Assembly (NCBI GenBank): GCA_964500775.1
Contig: CAZCQG010000036.1
Span: 1 to 19,311, forward strand
DNA from: CAZCQG01 sp964500775
GTDB lineage: Bacteria; Campylobacterota; Campylobacteria; Campylobacterales; CAZCQG01
Reading direction: 5' to 3'
DNA: 19,311 bases
The notes beneath the pieces are model-generated. The model worked only from the letters and a program-made list of their open reading frames with translations, made no database searches and was not told the origin of the DNA. Position numbers and translations under genes: made by a program. Below, in pieces: positions 8,356-16,193 of this stretch. Position 1 is the stretch's first letter; each line of letters starts with the position of its first letter.

Positions 8356-8610
8356 ATGGTAAGTATAGGAATCGGGGAGCTACAAAAAAATATCTCCATC
8401 TTTCAAAATCTCACCGAAATTTTAGAAGTGGTTGATAAAAGGACAAAACAACCTTTGGCTCTTGTGTATCCTATCCACAAAAGCTCTATGACGACGGTGC
8501 TCGCGGGAAAATATAAAGACAAGGTTGCACCTTCTGGTAAAGACTTTGAAGAGATAAAAGAGACAGCGCTATTAGAAGCTATGGGTGAAAAATATGGTTT
8601 ATCTTCTTGA
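8356..8610 (+). CDS. Phd/YefM-like antitoxin of a type II toxin-antitoxin system
   Basis: The 84-residue protein has the N-terminal pattern of Phd/YefM antitoxins. GIGELQKNIS and EVVDKRTKQPLALVYPI (about 24-40) correspond to the family's short helix and the strands usually written as I-T-x-x-G-K-P-x-A-V-L-V-P. The C-terminal half is charged and probably the toxin-neutralising tail. I chose ATG at 8356 because AAAGGA lies just upstream; an in-frame TTG at 8299 would sit inside the -35 box. The stop lies within the toxin gene (17-base overlap from the toxin ATG at 8594). It should neutralise the toxin and bind the upstream palindrome. The fold assignment is by eye, and a different small antitoxin family is possible. 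Confidence 0.7.
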   Translation: MVSIGIGELQKNISIFQNLTEILEVVDKRTKQPLALVYPIHKSSMTTVLAGKYKDKVAPSGKDFEEIKETALLEAMGEKYGLSS

Positions 8611-8971
8611 TGCCAATGTGATTATCCGATTCTTAATAGGCGATGATGCACGTTTTTTAGCTCAAAGTAAGACGATTTTTGAACAAATAGAATCATCCAA
8701 GATACAAGCGGAAGTGCTGGAGGGGGTTTTGATGGAATCCTATTTCGTTTTGACAAAGTTTTATAAAATCCCAAAAAACGATGTGATAAACGACCTCAAA
8801 ACCATTTTGGCATTTGATGGGATTATCAACCACAACAAAGCAATACTCTTTGAGACTTTTTCTATACTGGAAAATAAAAATATTGATTTTGTCGATGCGC
8901 TGATTTGTGCAAAAAGCAAGCTTCAAGGATATAAAAAATTGAGCTTTGACGAAGATGTGAGAAAGTGTTAG
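8594..8971 (+). CDS. PIN-domain (VapC-like) toxin ribonuclease
   Basis: The 125-residue product is a PIN domain, the Mg2+-dependent RNase fold of VapC toxins. It has the N-terminal strand VYLLDANVIIRFL with Asp6, a central acidic residue in LMESYFVL (Glu48), Asp101 in FVDALICAK, and Asp119 in the final SFDEDV. All four acidic positions typical of PIN enzymes are therefore present. The start is taken as ATG 8594, with GGGTG six bases upstream, because PIN toxins normally begin M-x-Y-L-L-D. A GTG at 8585 would add only MKN. It overlaps the antitoxin by 17 bases, a common coupling in such pairs. The pair is clearly more AT-rich than its neighbours (about one third GC in a sampled line against about 45 %), suggesting lateral acquisition. 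RNA target unknown. Confidence 0.85.
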   Translation: MVYLLDANVIIRFLIGDDARFLAQSKTIFEQIESSKIQAEVLEGVLMESYFVLTKFYKIPKNDVINDLKTILAFDGIINHNKAILFETFSILENKNIDFVDALICAKSKLQGYKKLSFDEDVRKC

Positions 8972-9024
8972 TTGGTGTTATGGCACTCATTTACTAAACT
9001 CCTTTTCTCGAAATCTTACACAAC

Positions 9025-9879
9025 TCACCCCGCCACTTTCCCTAGCCCCAAGCGTATCATCGTCCCTTCGCCCTCTTTGGACTTGATACCTATCTTTATC
9101 CCCGCTTCATCGCAAAACTCTTTGACGAATCCGAGCCCGATACCAAAACCCGGCGAGTAGCTGTTAGACTGGTAGTAGCGGTCGAAAATCTTTAACATCT
9201 CGCTCTCTTTGATTCCTATTCCTGTATCTTCTATTATGAGTTCTTTGCCGCTTAGAACGATTTTTAGCGTACCGCCTTTTTTATTGTATTTGATGCCGTT
9301 TTGGACGAGATTTTTTATCACTTTCAAAAAACCGCTACGGTCGCTGAATACCTCGCACGATTCTAATTCTCTGATTATTTGGATCTCTAGTTCCTCTTCG
9401 TCGATAAGAAAGAGTATCTCTTCGATGAGATTCTTCAAATCAAACTTCTCTTTTTTACCCCCCATTATCTGCTTTCTAATCGCAAACTCCATCTCGCCGT
9501 ATTCGGAGAGGAGAAGTTTGGAGGCTTTCTCTATCCGCTCTAGACGCTTTAGGCTTTTTGCATCGGTAAGCTCTTTTTTTATCATCGAAGCATTTGAGAG
9601 TATCGTGGTGACGGGGATTTTGAGTTCGTGGAGGGTCTCTTTTAAAAGAGTGTCGAGTTTTTCATTTCTATCAAAGAGCGGCTCTAGTACGGATTTTGAA
9701 AAATAGTATCCGATTCCCAGCGAGAGAATCGCTAAAAACATCATCACCCGATAGAGCGAATCATCGCTAAAACCTATCACCGTGAGCGCCATATAGGCGA
9801 TACCTATCATAAAGACTACGCTTGTGGCGTAAAAAAAGGCGTTTATGATGATGAGGTCGAGATTCTTATTACTTTTCAA
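9025..9879 (-). CDS. Membrane histidine kinase with minimal sensor
   Basis: This 284-aa sensor kinase has two membrane segments (about 9-36 and 45-62) joined by only about eight residues, so there is almost no periplasmic sensor domain. HisKA follows with the H-box ETLHELKIPVTTI, where His84 is the phosphorylation site. The ATPase domain shows the N-box KNLVQNGIKYN (190-194 Asn), the G1 box IEDTGIGI (Asp218), the F-box IFDRYY and the G2 box GFGIGLG (244-250). The start is TTG at 9879, overlapping the end of the response regulator by 11 bases. No better start is near, and translation is probably coupled. It is the last gene of the nifS-nifU-regulator-kinase run. The signal is unknown; sensing within the membrane or through another protein is likely. 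Confidence 0.88.
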   Translation of the reverse strand: MKSNKNLDLIIINAFFYATSVVFMIGIAYMALTVIGFSDDSLYRVMMFLAILSLGIGYYFSKSVLEPLFDRNEKLDTLLKETLHELKIPVTTILSNASMIKKELTDAKSLKRLERIEKASKLLLSEYGEMEFAIRKQIMGGKKEKFDLKNLIEEILFLIDEEELEIQIIRELESCEVFSDRSGFLKVIKNLVQNGIKYNKKGGTLKIVLSGKELIIEDTGIGIKESEMLKIFDRYYQSNSYSPGFGIGLGFVKEFCDEAGIKIGIKSKEGEGTMIRLGLGKVAG

Positions 9880-10528
9880 ACCTATAACCCACGCCTCGGA
9901 TGTTTGTGATGCTCTCCTTGCCGTAGATCTTTTTTATTTGATTGATATAGACGCGAAGTACTCCGTCTTTAGGTTCTTCATCGCTCCAAAGTTCAGCATA
10001 AATATCCTCTTTTGCTACCGTTTCACCTCTGTTTCTCACAAATAGTTCTAAAAGCTTGAGGCACTGCTGCGAGAGGTTTATCTCTTCGCCGTTTGCGTAG
10101 ATTCGTTTTCGCTCCATATCAAACAAGACGTTATTGAGTAGTATTTTTTTATGTTCTTTTTTGTTGCGTTTGAGTTGGGCGCGGATTCTTAGTAAGAGCT
10201 CTTCCATATCAAACGGCTTTTTTATATAGTCGTCACACCCTGCGGCAAATCCGTCGCTTAGTGTTTGCTTATCGTCATAAGAGGTGAGGATAATAGCAGG
10301 CGTAGTGTCTTCTGCTTCACGGAGCATAGAGAGAAAATCGATCCCGCTTACTTTTGGTACTTTGATGTCGACGAGATAGAGGTCGAAATCTTCGGCATAG
10401 CTCTCCTCTATCGCGCTCTCTCCGTCTTTTACCCACGTCGCTCTATACCCGCCGTCTTCTAGCATATCAAGCACGGTTTCCCCTAGAAGCAAGTCGTCTT
10501 CTAGGAGTAAAACGGAATGGCGCTGCAT
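9869..10528 (-). CDS. OmpR/PhoB-family response regulator
   Basis: The protein has 219 residues. The receiver domain (1-115) has the acidic pair ED-D (10-12), the phospho-acceptor Asp54 in LVDIKVP, Thr82 and Lys104 (KKP). A winged-helix DNA-binding domain (about 128-219) carries INLSQQCLKLLELFVRNRGE and ends in NIRGVGYRFEK, the standard OmpR-type terminus. It is the partner of the overlapping histidine kinase. ATG at 10528 follows the nifU stop by only four bases, with no obvious independent promoter or strong ribosome site. It is probably co-transcribed, and perhaps translationally coupled, with nifU. Target genes are unknown; a link to iron-sulfur or redox status is suggested only by the operon. 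Confidence 0.92.
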   Translation of the reverse strand: MQRHSVLLLEDDLLLGETVLDMLEDGGYRATWVKDGESAIEESYAEDFDLYLVDIKVPKVSGIDFLSMLREAEDTTPAIILTSYDDKQTLSDGFAAGCDDYIKKPFDMEELLLRIRAQLKRNKKEHKKILLNNVLFDMERKRIYANGEEINLSQQCLKLLELFVRNRGETVAKEDIYAELWSDEEPKDGVLRVYINQIKKIYGKESITNIRGVGYRFEK

Positions 10529-10532
10529 AGTC

Positions 10533-11516
10533 TTACACCGGTATTACGAAAATATTTACGTCCAGCTTTTGTCTAAGCACCGCTTCTATCGCATACAGTG
10601 TACCCGTGGAGCTGCTAGCACACCCCACGCAAGCACCCATATATTTTATATAGACCTCCGTCCCGCGAGAGTTTGCCCTGATGTCTATCACTTCGACGTT
10701 ACCGCCGTCCATCATAAGCATCGGGCGGATGTTTTCTTCGAGTGTTTTTTCGATCGCTTTTGATTTTTGGATCGGGGTCATTTCGTTAAATGAGAGTTCC
10801 GCACCGCTCGCGACCTTTGCCGCGTTTTCTCTCAATTTCTCATCTTCCATTTCAGCTCTGACCTCACGCAAAATGTCTACGAGGTAGTACTCTTTCTCCT
10901 CGTGTCCGCCCGGTTTGATACAGCTTTTGCAAAATGCACCCGCTTTAGTGTAGTCGGTGATTTGTTCTACGGTGGTGAGGTTGTTGATTCTGATGACGTC
11001 TTTTATAGTCCCTAGACTCACGCGCGCGCACTCGCACACGATGATCTCATCCTCAAAGCTCTCCATCGATACACCTTTGTAAAGGCTTGCCGCTTTTTTG
11101 ATGACATCATACGCCATAACCGAGCAGTGCATTTTTTGTCCGGGGACGGCCGGGGTTTCGGGATCATCTCTTAGTGCCATCTCGACATCGAGATTTGTCA
11201 CTTTTACCGCTTCATCGACCGTTTTTCCCATGCAGAGTTCGCACATCATATCGCTACTGGCTATCGCCGTACCGCAGCCGAAGCTTCGGAATTTCGCATC
11301 TATGATTTTATCGCTAGATTCGTCCACCACCCAGTATAATCGTACTGCATCGCCGCACGATTCTGCGCCGTAATCCGCGACTATGAGTTTGCCGCCTTTG
11401 GCTTTTGCCTCTTCTTCCGTTATCGTCCCTAAATATCTCGGTTCATTCATCCTATCGGCGACTTTTTTGGAGTATGCCTCCCAAAGCGCGCCGCCTAATA
11501 AATCGTTCTTTGCCAT
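10533..11516 (-). CDS. nifU: Iron-sulfur cluster scaffold NifU
   Basis: The 327-aa protein has the full three-domain NifU architecture. The IscU-like N-terminal scaffold carries Cys54, Cys81 and Cys131. The central BFD-type domain has Cys161, Cys163, Cys196 and Cys199 (CEC and CKSC), which hold a permanent [2Fe-2S] cluster. The C-terminal Nfu domain has the CVGC pair (Cys296, Cys299). An additional Cys92/Cys95 pair lies in MMCELCMGK. NifU accepts sulfur from NifS and assembles clusters for apo-proteins. In Campylobacterota, NifSU is the general assembly system and does not imply nitrogen fixation. It follows nifS by 15 bases and has AAAGGAT as ribosome site before ATG 11516. It continues without pause into the response regulator. 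Confidence 0.96.
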   Translation of the reverse strand: MAKNDLLGGALWEAYSKKVADRMNEPRYLGTITEEEAKAKGGKLIVADYGAESCGDAVRLYWVVDESSDKIIDAKFRSFGCGTAIASSDMMCELCMGKTVDEAVKVTNLDVEMALRDDPETPAVPGQKMHCSVMAYDVIKKAASLYKGVSMESFEDEIIVCECARVSLGTIKDVIRINNLTTVEQITDYTKAGAFCKSCIKPGGHEEKEYYLVDILREVRAEMEDEKLRENAAKVASGAELSFNEMTPIQKSKAIEKTLEENIRPMLMMDGGNVEVIDIRANSRGTEVYIKYMGACVGCASSSTGTLYAIEAVLRQKLDVNIFVIPV

Positions 11517-11531
11517 CTTGTGAATCCTTTT

Positions 11532-12710
11532 TTAATTATAACTGCTCGAAATAGCACGGAGTCTATTTACGCTTTTTGTAAAAATATCGATCGTATACTC
11601 TATCTCTTCTTCGGTCGTAAATCTCGAAAGTGAAAACCGTATCGCGGTATGGGCAAGCTCTTTGTCCGCGCCTATAGCACTCATCACCGGATTTGCTTCG
11701 AGGTCTTCGCTCGCACAGGCACTCCCCGTACTCGCGGCGATACCGTATTTGTTGAGATCCCAAAGCATTGCTTCGCCCTCGACACCGCGTACACTGACTA
11801 GTATCGTATTGGGCGTCCTTCGCTCTCTATCTCCCACGACAAAAATATCTGAGAGTTTTAAGATAGCATCTTCTAGCTTATCTCTTAGTTTTCTTACGTG
11901 ATTCTCTTCAAAAGCCAGCGATTCTTTTGCGAGCTTCATCGCCTCACCCATCCCGATGATGCCCGGGACATTCAGCGTACCGCTCCTTTTTCCGCCCATA
12001 TGCTCTCCGCCGTGGAGCAGCGGGTCTATCTCTACGCCGCCTCTGATATAAAGACCGCCGACCCCTTTTGGACCGTGGAACTTATGTGCCGAAAATGAGA
12101 GAAAATCGACTTTGGCTTTTTGCACGTCTACGGGAATCTTCCCTATCGCCTGCACGCCGTCGCTGTGAAACAGTATCCCTTTTTCGCGACAAATCGCCCC
12201 TATCTCTTCGATGGGAAATATCATCCCTGTTTCATTGTTTGCCCACATAATTGAAACGAGCAAAGTATCTTCGCGCAATGCGCTCCTAAAGTCCTCTATA
12301 CGAATCACGCCGTTAGAATCTATAGGCAGATACGTCACGCTCGCCCCCAATGACTCCATATATCGGCAAGCCATAGTGGTAGCGGGGTGTTCTACTTCGG
12401 TAGTGATTATATGCTTTTTGTCACCCTTGAGTCCGTATTTTAAAAATACGCTTTTAATAACCCAGTTGATGCTCTCCGTCGCGCACGAAGTGATGATAAT
12501 ATCGTCGTCGTCGCTTGCATTGATCCCCTCATAGAGCTTATCAAAAGCCTGTCTCAAAGCAGGATGGGTCTCCGTGCCGAATCTATGCAAAGAGTTGGGA
12601 TTGCCGTACATTTGTGAAAAAAACGGATCCATCATCTCTTTTGCCCGCGGATCTACGATCGTCGTAGCGTTATTATCGAGATATACGCTCATAGTTGTAC
12701 ATTCTGACAT
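11532..12710 (-). CDS. nifS: Cysteine desulfurase NifS
   Basis: The product has 392 residues and is a PLP enzyme that removes sulfur from cysteine for NifU. It has YLDNNATT near the start, EVEHPAT with His108, HSDGVQA, the PLP lysine Lys210 in SFSAHKFHGPKG, and the active-site loop STGSACAS with Cys332 carrying the persulfide. Length and motif order are those of group I NifS/IscS. ATG at 12710 is supported by AGGAG eight bases upstream; a second in-frame ATG six codons later is possible but worse placed. It is the first gene of the leftward operon and is preceded by a Fur-box-like palindrome and a TATAAA -10. Iron-responsive expression is therefore likely (inferred). Confidence 0.96.
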   Translation of the reverse strand: MSECTTMSVYLDNNATTIVDPRAKEMMDPFFSQMYGNPNSLHRFGTETHPALRQAFDKLYEGINASDDDDIIITSCATESINWVIKSVFLKYGLKGDKKHIITTEVEHPATTMACRYMESLGASVTYLPIDSNGVIRIEDFRSALREDTLLVSIMWANNETGMIFPIEEIGAICREKGILFHSDGVQAIGKIPVDVQKAKVDFLSFSAHKFHGPKGVGGLYIRGGVEIDPLLHGGEHMGGKRSGTLNVPGIIGMGEAMKLAKESLAFEENHVRKLRDKLEDAILKLSDIFVVGDRERRTPNTILVSVRGVEGEAMLWDLNKYGIAASTGSACASEDLEANPVMSAIGADKELAHTAIRFSLSRFTTEEEIEYTIDIFTKSVNRLRAISSSYN

Positions 12711-12789
12711 TTTATAAATCTCCTAAAATCTCTATTTAGCGACGTTTTTATCGAATTAGTCCTAAATTTTCGGCAAGTCTATTTAAACT

Positions 12790-12795
12790 TTTATA
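12790..12795 (-). promoter_or_regulatory. Probable -10 element of the nifSU operon
   Basis: On the minus strand TGT-TATAAA forms an extended -10 (TG-N-TATAAA), about 80 bases before the nifS ATG. The expected -35 position falls inside the Fur-box-like palindrome. The leader would be about 73 bases long. Confidence 0.5.
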
Positions 12796-12811
12796 ACAAT
12801 ACACTTAAAAT

Positions 12812-12830
12812 AATAATCAATCTCATTATT
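12812..12830 (-). promoter_or_regulatory. Fur-box-like palindrome upstream of nifS
   Basis: On the minus strand the 19 bases AATAATGAGATTGATTATT match the classical Fur box GATAATGATAATCATTATC at 14 of 19 positions by my count, and the outer AATAAT/ATTATT arms are perfect inverted repeats. The site covers the presumed -35 region, the position from which an iron-loaded repressor would block transcription. Iron and Fur control of nifS has been described in Helicobacter. The regulator's presence is not shown in this window. Confidence 0.55.
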
Positions 12831-12859
12831 TAAATGGTAAAGATATTTTTTATGTTAGC

Positions 12860-14167
12860 CTACTTTTTACCCACAATTTGAAATAAATTGCCTAAAGTTT
12901 CATCATACTCGAACGCTTCATCATACTCTTGTTTCAAAAATCCTTCGATCTGATTCTTTTTATTTATCGCCTCATCAAGTTCGGGATCGCTCCCTTTTTG
13001 ATACGCTCCGATACGGATTAAAAGCTCGTTCTCTTTGAGAAGCGAGTACATTCTTCGAAGTTTTTGCGCGCTCTCTTTGTGTTCTTTGCCTACGATGTCG
13101 TTCATAAGCCTTGAGGCGGAGTTTAAGATATTTATCGGCGGGTAGATTCCAAAGTCGGTGAGATCGCGCGAAAGGACGATGTGCCCATCCAAAATACTTC
13201 GGCTCTGATCGGCTATGGGATCGCTCATATCGTCCCCTTCAACCAGCACGGTGAAAAAGGCGGTGATAGAGCCTTTGTTCTTCTCCTTGCCCGCGCGTTC
13301 CATGAGCTGGGGTAAAAGGGCGAGGACGGAGGGGGGATAGCCTTTGGTAGTGGGCGGTTCGCCGAGTGCAAGACCTATCTCGCGCTGTGCCATGGCAAAG
13401 CGGGTGACGCTGTCCATAATAAACAAAACGTCTTCCCCTTGCTCTTTGAAATACTCCGCCACGCTCATCGCCGCAAATGCGCCGTATTTCCGCATCAAAG
13501 GAGAATCATCGCTTGTTGCGACCACAAGGACGGTATTTTCGAGGTTGCCGCCGAGATTCTTCTCGATAAACTCCGGCACTTCCCTTCCCCGCTCGCCGAT
13601 TAACGCGATGACCTTTATCTTCGCGCTCGAACCCCGCACGATCATCCCCATAAGGGTACTTTTCCCCACGCCGCTTCCGGCGAAGATTCCAAGCTTTTGT
13701 CCTTTGCCGCAGGTAAGCAGCCCATCGATACTTTTGACCCCGACACGAAATATCTCATCGATCATCCCCCGTTTGAGCGCGGGGATGGGCTGCCTGATGA
13801 CAGGGGAAATGTCTTGGCTAAGAATCTCTCCGAGTCCGTCTATCGGCTCTCCGACGGGATTTATTACCCGTCCCAAAAGCCCTTCGCCTACTTGTATCTG
13901 CAAACCTTTATTGTTGAGATAGACCCTATCGCTCACGCGGAATCCTTCGGTAAAAGAGAACGGAGAGATGGTAAAGCAGTTTTGCTCGACGGCTATCACC
14001 ATTCCAAGCGTCGCGTGTTCGTTTGAGCGGATTATTTTTACTATATCGCCTACCGATGTAGATAAACCTTCGGCGATGAGATTTGTAGGGGTGACCTTCG
14101 TAAGTGTCCCAAACGCAGGAGAAAGCTCGCTAACGCTAAGTTTACTTCTAAGTCTTTTTAAGGGCAT
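12860..14167 (-). CDS. fliI: Flagellar type III export ATPase FliI
   Basis: The 435-aa protein is a RecA-like ATPase of the FliI/SctN branch. The Walker A is GSGVGKST (164-171), and GERGREVPEFI follows. The Walker B is VLFIMDSVTRFAM (Asp252), and GEPPTTKGYPPSVLALLP is a typical FliI/type III segment. It drives unfolding and export of flagellar rod, hook and filament proteins at the membrane base. The reading frame extends to 14260, but I chose ATG 14167 (MPLKRLRSKLS). It gives the usual FliI N-terminus and length and has AAGAAG upstream; the extra 31 residues would be an atypical hydrophobic lead. It stands alone, divergent from tig and running toward the nifS promoter. Confidence 0.95.
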   Translation of the reverse strand: MPLKRLRSKLSVSELSPAFGTLTKVTPTNLIAEGLSTSVGDIVKIIRSNEHATLGMVIAVEQNCFTISPFSFTEGFRVSDRVYLNNKGLQIQVGEGLLGRVINPVGEPIDGLGEILSQDISPVIRQPIPALKRGMIDEIFRVGVKSIDGLLTCGKGQKLGIFAGSGVGKSTLMGMIVRGSSAKIKVIALIGERGREVPEFIEKNLGGNLENTVLVVATSDDSPLMRKYGAFAAMSVAEYFKEQGEDVLFIMDSVTRFAMAQREIGLALGEPPTTKGYPPSVLALLPQLMERAGKEKNKGSITAFFTVLVEGDDMSDPIADQSRSILDGHIVLSRDLTDFGIYPPINILNSASRLMNDIVGKEHKESAQKLRRMYSLLKENELLIRIGAYQKGSDPELDEAINKKNQIEGFLKQEYDEAFEYDETLGNLFQIVGKK

Positions 14168-14215
14168 TGCACTTCTTTGCGATATTCTAGATTTTATGTA
14201 TTTGCAGAATGAGGC

Positions 14216-14250
14216 AATATATCTAAATTGAGATAAAATAAAGATATATT
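14216..14250. repeat. 9-bp perfect inverted repeat between fliI and tig
   Basis: AATATATCT (14216-14224) and AGATATATT (14242-14250) are perfect inverted copies separated by 17 bases, inside the 129-base divergent intergenic region. The AT-rich arms and spacing could be a regulator site or simply part of two back-to-back AT-rich promoters. A TAAAAT at 14234-14239 in the spacer is a possible tig -10, but no convincing -35 is visible. Confidence 0.4.
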
Positions 14251-14296
14251 TTGATAACATCCTGAAAAATTTTTTAAGAAAAAGGGAAGAGTTTCA

Positions 14297-15598
14297 ATGG
14301 ATATGAAGGTAAATAAGGTAGACAACGCTAACGCTACCGTGAGCGCGAAAATATCAAGCGCTTCAGTCGAGGGAAAAATAGACGGAATCATCGCAAAAAA
14401 TAAAAACAGTTTTTCGATACAAGGCTTTAGAAAAGGGAAAGTCCCTACAAGCGTCATCAAAGCAAGATACAAAGATCAACTCAAAGACGACGCAAGAAGA
14501 GAGGCGATAAAAGAGCTTGTGGATAAAGCGCTCGCAGAGCTAAGCATCACCGCCGAAAAACTCATCGGTGAGCCTATGTTCACAAAATTTGAAGAGGGTG
14601 AAGGCGGAAGTTTGGAGATCGAAGTCAAACTCGCTATCACTCCTGAGATAGACTTGGGTAGCGTAGATTCTTGCGTGCCCGATTTCAAAGAACCGAAAAT
14701 CACTGACAAAGAAGTGGAAGCTAGAATTGAAGAATTAGCCACGGCACAAGCGCCGCTCGAAGAACTTAAAAGAGCAAGAGCACTCAAAAAAGAGGATTAT
14801 GCCATTATCGACTTTGAAGGATTTATGGACGGAAAAAGCGTAGAAAATACCAAAGGGGAAAACTACACCCTGAAAATCGGTAGCAACTCTTTTATCCCCG
14901 GATTCGAAGACCAACTTATCGGTATGAAAAAGGGTGAAGAGAGAGAAATCAAAGTGACGTTTCCCGAGGATTATAGACAAGAGAGCTTGGCGGGAAAAGA
15001 GGTAGAGTTTAAAGTAAAACTCCACAATATCCAAGTCAAAAATACCCCCGAACTGAACGACGAACTCGCAAAAAATATCCTAAAAAATGAAAAAGATGCT
15101 ACGCTAGAGCTTTTAAAAGAGAAAGTAAAAGAACAACTTCAAAACGAAAAAACAAGTGAGCTCTACAACAACGAACTCAAACCCAAAATCCTAGAAGCTT
15201 TCGTAGAAAAAATGAATTTCGATCTTCCTGAATTCGTAGTCGAGCAAGAGATGGATATGGCATTTAGAAATGCGCTACAAACATTTACGAAAGAAGACAT
15301 AGAAGCACTTCAAAAAGACCCTGAAAAAGCAAAAGAGAAAAGAAAAGAATATAAAGACGATGCGGTCAAATCGGTAAAAGTAACCTTTATCGTCGATGCT
15401 TTAGCGAAAAAAGAGGGGATAAACGTAAGCGATAATGAGCTGATTCAGACGATATACTATGAAGCGATGAATATGGGCAGAGACCCGAAACAAACTTTGG
15501 AATTTTACAAAAACCAAGGGCTATTGCCTGCGATAAAAATGTCGATGATAGAAGATAGACTTTTGTCGCACTTATTAGATAAAAAAATAAAAGGGTAA
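14297..15598 (+). CDS. tig: Trigger factor chaperone/prolyl isomerase
   Basis: The protein has 433 residues and the three trigger-factor domains. The N-terminal ribosome-binding domain carries the signature GFRKGKVP (43-50). An FKBP-type peptidyl-prolyl isomerase domain spans about 165-247 and includes the GSNSFIPGFEDQLIGMKKGE stretch and FPEDY. The long helical C-terminal chaperone arms span about 250-433. It binds nascent chains at the ribosome exit. ATG 14297 follows AGGGAAGA by six bases; ATG 14303 would be further from that site. It is first in a tight operon with clpP, a GGDEF-like gene, def and yifB. Linkage of tig, clpP and def is also known in Campylobacter. Confidence 0.97.
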   Translation: MDMKVNKVDNANATVSAKISSASVEGKIDGIIAKNKNSFSIQGFRKGKVPTSVIKARYKDQLKDDARREAIKELVDKALAELSITAEKLIGEPMFTKFEEGEGGSLEIEVKLAITPEIDLGSVDSCVPDFKEPKITDKEVEARIEELATAQAPLEELKRARALKKEDYAIIDFEGFMDGKSVENTKGENYTLKIGSNSFIPGFEDQLIGMKKGEEREIKVTFPEDYRQESLAGKEVEFKVKLHNIQVKNTPELNDELAKNILKNEKDATLELLKEKVKEQLQNEKTSELYNNELKPKILEAFVEKMNFDLPEFVVEQEMDMAFRNALQTFTKEDIEALQKDPEKAKEKRKEYKDDAVKSVKVTFIVDALAKKEGINVSDNELIQTIYYEAMNMGRDPKQTLEFYKNQGLLPAIKMSMIEDRLLSHLLDKKIKG

Positions 15599-15602
15599 TT
15601 TG

Positions 15603-16193
15603 ATGAGCTATTACGTTCCTTACGTCGTAGAAAAAACGGGAAGGGGTGAGCGAAGCTACGATATTTATTCTCGACTTTTAAAAGATAGAATCATTATGCT
15701 TAGCGGCGAGATAAACGACGTCGTCGCTTCTAGCATCGTAGCACAGCTCCTCTTTTTGGAAGCCGAAGATCCCGATAAAGACATCTATCTTTACATAAAC
15801 TCTCCGGGCGGTGTCATCACTAGCGGGATGAGCATATACGACACGATGAACTATATCAAACCCGAAGTATGCACGATATGTATCGGACAAGCCGCCTCGA
15901 TGGGAGCGTTCTTGCTTAGTTGCGGCGAAAAGGGGAAAAGATTTGCTCTGCCTAACAGCAGGATAATGATCCACCAACCTCTAGGCGGCGCACAAGGACA
16001 AGCGACAGACATAGAGATCCAAGCGAAAGAGATTTTGCGTATCAAAGGAATCCTCAATCAGATTCTTGCAAAAAACACGGGACAAACATTGAAAAAAATA
16101 GAGAAAGATTCCGAAAGGGATTTTTTTATGAGTGCGGCAGAAGCCAAAGAATACGGCTTAGTAGATAGAGTATTGGAAAAAAGCTTCAAATAA
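15603..16193 (+). CDS. clpP: ATP-dependent Clp protease proteolytic subunit
   Basis: The 196-aa serine protease has the complete ClpP triad: Ser99 in GQAASMGA, His124 in MIHQPLGG and Asp173 in SERDFFM. It also has the family stretch INSPGGVITSG. It forms the barrel that degrades substrates unfolded by ClpA/ClpX in the cytoplasm. An upstream TTG at 15600 is in frame, but ATG 15603 has AAGGG seven bases before it and gives the usual MSYYVPYVVE start. It begins four bases after the tig stop, and its own stop overlaps the next ATG (TAATG), so coupled expression across the operon is likely. Confidence 0.98.
   Translation: MSYYVPYVVEKTGRGERSYDIYSRLLKDRIIMLSGEINDVVASSIVAQLLFLEAEDPDKDIYLYINSPGGVITSGMSIYDTMNYIKPEVCTICIGQAASMGAFLLSCGEKGKRFALPNSRIMIHQPLGGAQGQATDIEIQAKEILRIKGILNQILAKNTGQTLKKIEKDSERDFFMSAAEAKEYGLVDRVLEKSFK

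Noticed and set aside
9209..9706. 165-codon plus-strand open frame opposite the histidine kinase
   Set aside because: Ser/Phe/Ile-rich shadow of the kinase coding strand, with no protein family features.
10533..12710. nifS/nifU as a sign of nitrogen fixation
   Set aside because: In Campylobacterota these genes are the general iron-sulfur assembly system; no nif structural gene is present in the window.
13344..13922. 192-codon open frame on the plus strand opposite fliI
   Set aside because: It is antisense to a clearly conserved FliI core, has no recognisable motif and no ribosome site; it reflects codon bias of fliI.
12860..14167. F1-ATPase beta subunit or vacuolar-type ATPase
   Set aside because: The GEPPTTKGYPPSVLALLP segment and lack of an atp operon identify the FliI/type III branch.
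14168..14260. 31-residue N-terminal extension of FliI
   Set aside because: Not part of FliI in relatives; ATG 14167 gives the standard length and start.
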